From Paracoccaceae bacterium (lineage in GTDB: Bacteria; Pseudomonadota; Alphaproteobacteria; Rhodobacterales; Rhodobacteraceae): a stretch of DNA of 44,264 nt. This document shows positions 33,688 to 41,374 of this stretch, one piece after another. The translations under genes were made by a program, and so were the position numbers. The stretch spans positions 1 to 44,264 of the forward strand of contig JAKVCO010000027.1 in NCBI GenBank assembly GCA_022448245.1, in the 5' to 3' direction. Below the pieces are notes generated by a model. That model made no database searches. It saw only the letters and a list, made by a program, of their open reading frames with translations, and was not told where the DNA came from. Numbering within the stretch: position 1 is the first letter of the stretch; the number at the start of each line of letters is the position of its first letter.

Positions 33688-34724
33688 TTGAGGCAGATCC
33701 CGCAACTCGCCGCTTTGCTGCTTTTGAGCCTGCCCCCGACCGTTGCGACCGCTGCCTGTACCGGGGATCTGGCCTTCGAGGGCTTCAGCAACGTGTACCT
33801 TGAAGGGACGGGCGACGCGGTGGTTGGCGGCATAGCGCCAAACCAGTACGGACTTGAAATTACTGAGTTTTGCGAAGGCGACAGATGCTTGATGTTCTTC
33901 AAGGGTCTCAGTGGCTTCATTGATGTCACGACCCTTGCCGGGCCCGTGGATGACGCTTTGCCGCTTCAATTCGCGTATGACGTCACTGCGATGGACGGGG
34001 CACTCACGTTCATGGGGCAGACGCAGGCTTTTGCGCTGACCGGAGGGCGCCCGATCTTCGTGGAGCCCCAAGCCGACCATGTCCTTCTTCGGCTCTCGCC
34101 GCCGCTGCCAATCGGCGTCCGGATGGAGAGCACCGGATCCTCGGGCCGGGAGGCGCTGTTGCCTGATTGGGTCGGCGTCCCAGTGTCTGTGGCACTCTAC
34201 TTGGATTGCTTGGGTGCGGATGAAGCTTTGTTGGAGATCACCGCGGACCATGAGATCCTGAAGATGAACATGCGCCTGGGCTTGGCGCGGATTTCGGAGG
34301 CTCCTGCGGTGGCGACGTCGGAAGCCGCCGCTACGACGACCGGCAGCGCACCCTACACCGCATGCCAGGAAACCCATGCCCTCGCTGTGAGCGTGGGCGA
34401 GGGCGGCGATCAAGCCCAGATCGACGCCTACTTCGCTGCTGCTACAGCCGTTGGGATCACGGACTGGGACAACCGCAGTGACACCCAATGCGAGGCGCTG
34501 CTGGTTGCTTTGTCTGCAGCTGGCGTGGGCGGGGCCCACTTGGAACGCCAGCGGCAACCGCCCCCTGTGGCGCGCTTGTGGACCAGGCCGGGATCGTCTT
34601 GCGCGGGGCTGACAATGAAGAGCGGCGGGCGCTCATGGCGTCACTGATATCCCTCAAGGTGGGGGGTTTTGACGAAACCAATCCCGCTCACTGTACGAAG
34701 GTGGCTGATGCGCTGGGGCAGTGA
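33688..34724 (+). pseudogene. Secreted protein of about 345 residues with a C-terminal frameshift
   Basis: From TTG 33688 (GGAG upstream) the frame gives a signal peptide (LPQLAALLLLSLPPTVATAA-like; read: LRQIPQLAALLLLSLPPTVA, then TAAC) and a beta-rich domain of about 190 residues (LAFEGFSNVYLEGTGDAVVG). A Cys-bounded helical module follows (ACQETHALAV to TQCEALLVALSAAG). Near 34525-34540, in a G-rich run, coding character moves to the frame APCGALVDQAGIVLRGADNE through ESLIS-like LISLKVGG to NPAHCTKVADALGQ, ending TGA 34722-34724. That tail is a second copy of the same module. One indel restores a full product. No family was recognised. Confidence 0.6.
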
Positions 34725-34746
34725 TCCGATACGGGCCGGCGGCGCC

Positions 34747-37700
34747 ATGAGGCGGCTTCTGGCATCTCTGATTGCGGCATTCGTTTCGTGCTTTCTCAGC
34801 GCAACGCTTAGCGTCGACCCGCGGCAAGACAGGCTGGATCAGATCCCGGAGGAGGTCACGGCGCTTTTTGATCTCTATTGTGATGGGGACCTCGATGACG
34901 ATCAGCTGACGGAGCTCGTCGAACAGGTTCTGATGGAGGAAGTGCAGCTGCGCACCGGTGCTTTGAGCGTTGATCAGCTGACGCAGAGATGGCGCGATTA
35001 CCCGACTGTCCCGGTCAAAACACCGGGCGCGCGTTTGAGCGCGGTTGGCTTGCCACCTGAATTTGATTGGCTGGTTTGGGCACTCTCGAAGACGGCCGCT
35101 GCGTGGACCTTTTGGTCGAATAAAGTGCCGAGGCCCCCAAGTCTTAGAGGTGTATCTGCTAGAGCATCCCGATGGGGCTGAGGCATCCGACGCGCTGACA
35201 ATCCGGTTCCTTGGGGTGGGCAGGCTGGAAGTTGATCTTGCGCCCCAGCTCGTGATCCTCGGCGCGTTGCCAACGCTGATGCGCGTTGTGATCGATGACC
35301 TCATGCGGACGTTGGAGGCAAACTCGGTCGATCCCTACGTTCTGGTCGCTGAATTCAGAAACGCGCCAGCCGATGTGCCACCGGAGCTCGGCTACGCTGC
35401 GGCTGTGCTCTACTTCTGGTCCGAAGCCGGACGCGACCATCCGGTCTTTTCCTTCATGCGCACGGGTCGTTTCGAAAGCGAGTTTTGGGAGAGGGTTGAT
35501 GGGGCCGCTGACCCCCAGGCCATCGACCGCATGTATTCCAGCGTTCTTCTGAATTCCGGTGCTTTGGAGGATCTGATGCGTATGCAGCGCGGTCGGGTTG
35601 ATCGCATCCGCTACACGCCTCCGACGTCCCGTCCGGCGATGCCAAGCAACCTGTGACTAGCGAATGCGACGCCTCCGATCCCCGAGCAGGTCTCACTGGA
35701 CGAGATATCGGACCTTCTCATTGAGGGGCGGGCGCGCGAGTATTCCCGCGAAGTCTACCTGAACTCCGCGAAGGACGCGCAGAAGCTCTATGGCTATGCC
35801 GCTTTCGAACCCGTCACGATGGTCAGTTCTGCCCTCGTGGGTGGGGTGCTCACGATGGCCGACAAGTAAAAGAAGGGCGCGGACTACAACTATCCGGTCT
35901 CGATGAAGCTTGAAGGGACAACCGTGCCCTCGGGTGCGTTGCTCGCCGATGATGAGCGACGCGTCTATGCCGACATCACCATCCTTGCGAAGGGTGAGCC
36001 GTTGGAGGTGCAGGTCTTCGGCGACGGCCTCGACGCAGCGCTTGCCCTGCTTGATCTGGCGACGAGCTTCTCGGCTGCGGGCACAGCCACGAAAGAGCTC
36101 GTTAGGAACTTTGGCAAAGCGCCGCTTCCGAAGTCCATCCAAGGTCAGATCGCCGCCGCAGTCCGCCTCGACATCGCGGAAGATGTCATTCTCGGCTGCG
36201 CCACAGCCGCAACGAAGGACGGGCTCGAGGCCATCGAGAAATCGGGCAACACCAGCAACAAGGGCAGTTTGAATATCTACACGCTTCCTGCTCGTACCTG
36301 GCGGGCGCGGATAGACGCCGACAGTTACCAGAACTTCGTGAGCGTGGGCTACGGGGGCGAGGTAAGTTGGGACGTTACCGAGTTCCACGGATTCGCCTGC
36401 TGGAAAGACACACAGGAGGGCATCACCTCCAAGATCACGACCAAGCCTGACCTCTTCGGGGGCCATTTTGATCGGCTCGATCTTGGATGGGTGGTCAAAT
36501 CGCCTGAAGTGGAGCTCTCAGCCTCGCCCAGCATGATGCGCCCCGGCGGCACGTCTGACGTCATCGCCCTAGCTCAAGGCGCCACGTCGAACCGAGTTCA
36601 GTTCGAGCCACCATCGCTCGGGGCTCTGAGTGACTTCGGTGAGCTCTACGCGACCTATAAGGCACCTGAGACCATCGCCGGGTGCCAGGAATTCGTCCAA
36701 CTCGTCGCGGAATATCCGCCTGATGGCGCGCGCACCTGTGCACCAGCCCCTCGCGCCAAGTCGGGTATCGTGATTGCCCAAGGCGATGCCCTCGTTCGGA
36801 CGCCGCGCACGCTGACCTGCCGGGATGGAGAGATACTGGGGTTCACCGTCGCCCATGCCGAAGGCGCGCCGGTGCAATGCGTCCTCAATGGTCCCGGAGA
36901 GCTGACGATGGTCGGCGAAGAAGGCCTGTTGGATTGCTCGATTAAGCCCGCCCAGCCCTCCTCCATAACCTGCTACGCGGGGGAGCAGCCGACCCAATGC
37001 GCGCCTGTCATTCCGATCCAACGCATCTACCCGGAATTCGCCGTGACAGCCGGCGTCTCTGCGGACCGTCGCTACATCGACAAGCTCGATGATGATGGCG
37101 AAAGCTTCTTTGACGACTGCGGGGTTGAAGATCTGACGGCCGTTGTCCTCGATCTTCTGAATAGTGGCACAGGCGAAGCGCGCGAGCTCCCGTTGGAGAC
37201 CGTCTCCAACCCCTGTCCTTCGGCATCAGCTCCACCGAGCGGTGGGGGCGGGATTTCTGGCGGCTCCGGAGGCGGCAAGCCGGCGCCTTTGCCTTTCCAA
37301 AACGACGATGTTGGCCGCCACGTCGCGGCATGGCCACTGGGCGAGGGGCGTGACGTGAGCGTCGCGGACGCCCACAGCTATCGCCACAGCCCCTATGATC
37401 CCGGCTGCGGTCCTGGTGATCGCAGCGTCCTTGTCACGTTGGATATCGCAGCCGAGGTAAACCTTGCCGGCCCCGAGAATTTCTCCGTCATCACCACGGG
37501 CAGCACCAAGGGAACGTCGATCCGTGCGGCCTCTGAGCATCCAACGCCAAGTGGCGGCTTCGCAGAGTGGGCCGTGTGGCGGCGGATCGATGTGACGACC
37601 GACACCTCGGTGACCGCAACCTTTGAGACCCGTGGACCCGCCTTCTCCAGCGTGCAGGCGGCCCCGATGCGGTTGGAGAGCAACGTCCCGATCATGCCGC

Positions 37701-37942
37701 TCAACGGCTTTGATCAGACCTTGTTGCCTGTGATCCAGGTGATCAGCGACCCAAGCACTGGCGTCCCCGCCCCAAGCTCCGCCACCGCTGAGGTGGTGTT
37801 ACCGGGGCCGAGTGGGTCGCGGGGGAGCTTGACGTATCTCGTCTATTTCGGCGGCCGGGTAACGCCTGCGCAAGACGGCGACAACTCAGTGACCGCCGAG
37901 AGTCGCACGACCGTCTCCTTCGACATCAAACCCATTGAGTAG
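34747..37942 (+). pseudogene. Large secreted protein (about 1,065 codons when rejoined), interrupted by two frameshifts and two stops
   Basis: From ATG 34747 (MRRLLASLIAAFVSCFLSAT, a signal peptide) the first frame reads to about 35075 (AVGLPPEFDWLVW). A short second-frame piece (GTLEDGRCVDLLVE) follows, then a third frame from about 35120 (VLEVYLLEHPDGAEASDALT). That last frame continues to 37942 through TGA 35654-35656 and TAA 35867-35869 with clear coding sense on both sides. The part after 35867 (680 codons) includes Ig-like beta repeats (VELSASPSMMRPGGTSDVIA), several cysteine pairs, a Gly/Ser linker (GGGGISGGSGGG, about 37239-37275) and a C-terminal beta domain. I recognise no family. 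A translated product from ATG 35903 alone would have no signal peptide. Confidence 0.6.
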
Positions 37943-37967
37943 AGCGACATCAAAAGGACACTCAGCC

Positions 37968-38633
37968 ATGATCCGCAGCACCCTTATCGCCGTCGCCACC
38001 GTTCTCTCAGCCGGTCCTGCACGGACGGACTCGCATGGAGGAGAACAAAGCTTCGGACGCTACACGTCTTTCGCGGTCAAGGTACCGTATGAGTTTGATC
38101 TGCCCAGTGAGATCGCAACCGCCTTTCTGGACTGCCAGATCGAGCCAGCGGGTCCTGGTTTTGGGGTTTCAGATTCGGTTCCGATCGACCTAACCAAAGG
38201 CACAAGCGGTGTAGCCATGATCGGCTACGGCGACTTTGATTAAAGCGGTGCGGATGCGGTGACGGTCGTTGAAGGGACGGCGGCAGACAGGCTTCGTGCC
38301 ATGATAGCGGACGCCAAGTTCGAGATCGAAGTGGCGTGCGGCATTAGCCTGCGGTCACCCTCTGACGGAGGTCAGTACGGAGTCCTTCGCTACGACGATG
38401 GCCGCTATGGGGTTTTTCAGAGCTTTGGTACAGATACGCCGCCCATGGCATGGATGACGGAAGACTACGTCCCACAGGTGAAACGCACCTTCAATGACGG
38501 CGAGAATGAAGCCTTCGCAGGCTTTGTCGGTGGGGCCGTCACCAATGCCACCAGTCAATCGTCAGCGACAACAACCGTCAAAGGGGCCAGTGGCGGTCTT
38601 TCGACATTAGAAGGCACCCTGACGCGACCATGA
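37968..38633 (+). pseudogene. Secreted protein of about 220 residues with an internal TAA
   Basis: The ATG 37968 frame has signal peptide MIRSTLIAVATVLSAGPART and continues FAVKVPYEFDLPSEIATAFL, SVPIDLTKGTSGVAMIGYGD. TAA 38241-38243 interrupts it. The same frame goes on with SGADAVTVVEGTAADRLRAM, KFEIEVACGISLRSPSDGGQ and ends TGA 38631-38633. No frameshift is needed, so a single substitution restores a protein with two cysteines. The next gene's ATG overlaps the stop (ATGA), which supports the longer original frame. Function unknown. Confidence 0.6.
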
Positions 38634-39477
38634 GACGGGTGCTCGCCTTTGCTGTGATGGCTGCCCTGGCAGCGGCCGCATCTGTGGCGGAGCCATTTTC
38701 CGTCACGATGCCTTCGCTCAGCGCCAAGCAGACGGCGGGTCATTTTCAGATCATCATGCCGCCCTTATCGGCCACCAAAGCACCGGGTGCTTTTCAGGTG
38801 TCATTGCCCCCACTGCGTGCGCACGTGGCGCCGCGTGATTTCGTGGTTAGGGTTCCCCCGTTGAAAGCGAGAGCGGCTCAGGCGGCTTTGTGGTGTCCAT
38901 GCCAGTGCTTGTCGCAAAGAAGGAAAACAGCGCTTTCGAGGTCACGATGCCAACACTCGTTGCGGATCAGGCAGATGCATCTTTTGCACTCACAATGCCC
39001 ACTCTGGTTGCAATCGCGCTCGATCCTGACGAGGCCGAGGAAGACGCGGGCGTCGGAGAGGCTGCGGCGGTTCAATGCGAGGCGCTCACCCAATGTTTTC
39101 CGCCGGAAGATATTTTGACCGTTGAGACGGACCTCATCAGCTATGGCTATGCGCCGGAGACCTACAACAGGTTCTGCCAGGATGTGGCTCAGAGCCTCGG
39201 GGGATGTGACGCTGTCGCGAGCACGGACCCAGTCGCGCCAATTCCCGGGTTAGGGATCGGCACCGGGGACGGCGTGACGGGGTTGTTTGATCCCAACTTC
39301 AACCGCTGCCTGCCTCTGGAAGACTACATCATCGACCTCGAACAACGCCGCGACGCGGGCGAAGATACCACCGCGGAAGCTGAGCGTCTCATGCTGGCAA
39401 TAACTGCTGCGACCAAGCATCTCATGGATGGGCACAGTGATCTTTACTGCGAGGAAGTGACCGCAGGCCTCCCTTAA
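38630..39477 (+). pseudogene. Secreted protein with seven tandem 16-residue repeats, broken by a 1-base deletion
   Basis: From ATG 38630 a signal peptide (MRRVLAFAVMAALAAAASVA) leads into repeats of the form F-x-V-x-M-P-x-L-x-A plus six variable residues, e.g. FQVSLPPLRAHVAPRD and FEVTMPTLVADQADAS. Repeat phenylalanine codons start at 38696, 38744, 38792, 38840, 38887, 38935 and 38983. The spacing is exactly 48 bases except one step of 47, which marks a single-base deletion at 38882-38886. After the shift the frame carries two Cys-bounded helical modules (QCEALTQCFPPE to RFCQDVAQSL, and RCLPLEDYIIDL to LYCEEVTAGLP) and stops at 39477. No family was recognised. Confidence 0.7.
38696..39030 (+). 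repeat. Seven tandem degenerate 48-bp coding repeats
   Basis: Each unit encodes F-x-[VIL]-x-[MLV]-P-x-L-x-A followed by six variable residues. The period is 48 bases throughout apart from the 47-base step between units 4 and 5. Units differ at the DNA level, so the array is old and kept at protein level rather than freshly duplicated. Confidence 0.85.
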
Positions 39478-39687
39478 CGGGCGGGTCTTCGTGGTCGTGA
39501 TGCCCGGCGTCTTTTGACGCGCGCCCGTGCCTGCTGCGCGCATGGTCCACATCTCCAGCCGACGACGCCCTCTCCTAAATAGGCCATGGGCGCAGGATCC
39601 CGTGCTCTCAAAAATTGGGAGATCCTGAATCTCGTATGTTGACTGACAGGAAAAAAAATTGAACAAAAAGAAATCTGGAGGAACCAA
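39478..39687. other. Upstream region of the formate dehydrogenase operon
   Basis: This 210-base gap holds no convincing gene. A small hairpin GCGTC-TTTT-GACGC (39507-39520) follows the secreted-protein cluster. Further on are an inverted repeat GAGAT-tcctga-type dyad around 39619-39633 (GAGATcctgaATCTC) and TTGACT (39640-39645), a possible -35 box with only a weak -10 (AACAAA) 17 bases later. The ribosome site GGAGGA (39677-39682) serves fdsB. Confidence 0.4.
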
Positions 39688-41373
39688 ATGACCAAACATA
39701 ATCGGGCAGGTGTCTGGAAGTCTGGTAAGGGCAAAGGCCGTCATACGACGAAGGGCCGCCAACTCCTCGACACGGCTTGGGGTGAGATTTCCGAATTGCT
39801 GGGCGATCGCCCGCGAGACCGGGAATTTCTGATCGAGCATCTCCATCTTATTCAAGACAAATATGGCCATCTGGCTGCGGCGCACCTGCGCGCTTTGGCG
39901 GAAGAGATGCGCCTGTCCATGGCCGAGGTTTATGAGGTCGCGACCTTCTATGCGCATTTCGATGTGGTCAAAGAAGGGGAGACACCTCCACCCGCGCTGA
40001 CGATCCGTGTTTGCGATTCCCTATCGTGCGAGCTGGCTGGCGCGCAGGCCCTGAAGAGCGCGTTGCAAGAAGGGCTCGATCCGTCTGAGGTTCGCGTTCT
40101 GCGTGCGCCGTGTATGGGTCGCTGCGATACGGCGCCCGTGCTCGAGCTTGGGCACAAGCACATCGACAACGCCACGCCCGAGAAGGTGAACGAAGCAATC
40201 AGCGCCGGTGACTTCCACGCCGAAATCCCGAACTACGAAGGCCTCGCCGCGTATCAGGCGGCTGGCGGGTACGCTGAATTGGCCGCCTTGCGGGCATCTG
40301 GCAACTGGGAAGAGGTGCAGGACAAAGTGCTAGCCTCCGGGCTGCGTGGCCTTGGCGGCGCGGGGTTCCCGAGCGGCACGAAATGGGGCTTCGTGCGCGC
40401 CAATGAGGGCCCGCGCTATCTCGCCGTGAACGGCGACGAGGGGGAGCCTGGGACTTTTAAGGACCGCTACTATCTGGAACGCACCCCGCACGTTTTCCTC
40501 GAAGGGATGCTGATCGCCGCGTGGGCCGTCGAAGCCGAGAAGTGCTTCATTTACATGCGCGATGAATATCCCGCCGTGCTCCATATCCTCGAAGAAGAAA
40601 TCAAGGCGCTCGAGGCTGCTGGCATCGCGCCTGTAGGCTATATCGACCTGCGACGCGGCGCAGGCGCCTACATCTGTGGCGAAGAAAGCGCGATGATCGA
40701 GAGCATCGAGGGCAAGCGCGGCATCCCGCGTCACCGCCCGCCTTTCGTGGCGCAGGTCGGCATCCACGGGCGCCCGACTTTGGTGCACAACGTCGAGACG
40801 CTCTATTGGGTGGCGAAGGTCTGTCGCAAGGGGCCTGAGGTCCTGAGCTCGACGGAAAAGAACGGGCGCACGGGGCTGCGCAGCTACTCGATCTCGGGTC
40901 GTGTGGCGAAGCCGGGCGTCTATCTGCTGCCTGCGGGCTCCACGATCCTTGATCTGATCGAGGCAGCGGGCGGCATGGCTGAGGGCCATGTTTTCAAGGC
41001 CTATCAGCCGGGCGGGCCCTCTGCCGGAATCCTGCCGGCCACCTTGAATGACGTGCCGATGGATTTCGACACGCTGCAGGCTCACGGCACTTTCATCGGC
41101 TCCGCGGCCATCGTGATCCTGAGCGACCAGGACCGCGCCCGCGACGCCGCGCTGAACATGCTGCGCTTCTTCGAGGACGAAAGCTGCGGCCAGTGCACGC
41201 CCTGCCGCGTCGGCTGCGAAAAGGCGGTGAAGCTGATGCAGGCCGAAAGCTGGGACCAATCCCTCCTCGAAGAGCTGAGCCAGACTATGGTCGACGCCAG
41301 CATCTGTGGCCTAGGCCAAGCCGCGCCAAACCCCATTCGACTGACCATGAAGCACTTTCCGGAAGAGCTCTGA
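39688..41373 (+). CDS. fdsB: NAD-dependent formate dehydrogenase, fused gamma-beta (FdsG-FdsB) subunit
   Basis: The 561-residue cytoplasmic protein fuses a NuoE-like thioredoxin-fold [2Fe-2S] domain (C109, C114, C142, C146; residues about 25-155) to a NuoF-like FMN/NADH domain (GLRGLGGAGFPSGTKWGF, AVNGDEGEPGTFKDRYYLE, GAGAYICGEESAMIESIEGK). A C-terminal [4Fe-4S] motif is CGQCTPCRVGC with a later Cys in ICGLGQAAPNP. In Fds systems these are often two genes. It passes electrons from the molybdenum subunit to NAD+. A basic N-terminal tail (KHNRAGVWKSGKGKGRHTTK) precedes the fold. Strong ribosome site GGAGGA. The fdsA start follows by one base. Confidence 0.95.
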   Translation: MTKHNRAGVWKSGKGKGRHTTKGRQLLDTAWGEISELLGDRPRDREFLIEHLHLIQDKYGHLAAAHLRALAEEMRLSMAEVYEVATFYAHFDVVKEGETPPPALTIRVCDSLSCELAGAQALKSALQEGLDPSEVRVLRAPCMGRCDTAPVLELGHKHIDNATPEKVNEAISAGDFHAEIPNYEGLAAYQAAGGYAELAALRASGNWEEVQDKVLASGLRGLGGAGFPSGTKWGFVRANEGPRYLAVNGDEGEPGTFKDRYYLERTPHVFLEGMLIAAWAVEAEKCFIYMRDEYPAVLHILEEEIKALEAAGIAPVGYIDLRRGAGAYICGEESAMIESIEGKRGIPRHRPPFVAQVGIHGRPTLVHNVETLYWVAKVCRKGPEVLSSTEKNGRTGLRSYSISGRVAKPGVYLLPAGSTILDLIEAAGGMAEGHVFKAYQPGGPSAGILPATLNDVPMDFDTLQAHGTFIGSAAIVILSDQDRARDAALNMLRFFEDESCGQCTPCRVGCEKAVKLMQAESWDQSLLEELSQTMVDASICGLGQAAPNPIRLTMKHFPEEL

Positions 41374-41374
41374 C

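Noticed and set aside
33556..34557. A 333-codon minus-strand open frame in the secreted-protein cluster.
   Set aside because: The plus strand has signal peptides, ribosome sites and shared modules; the minus frame has none.
38696..39030. CRISPR-like array from the 48-bp periodic repeats.
   Set aside because: There are no conserved direct repeats with unique spacers; the period is a protein-coding repeat with drift throughout.
33028..39477. The secreted-protein cluster as a phage or transposon remnant.
   Set aside because: No integrase, transposase, terminal repeats, tRNA target or phage structural motif was seen, and base composition looks like the neighbours.
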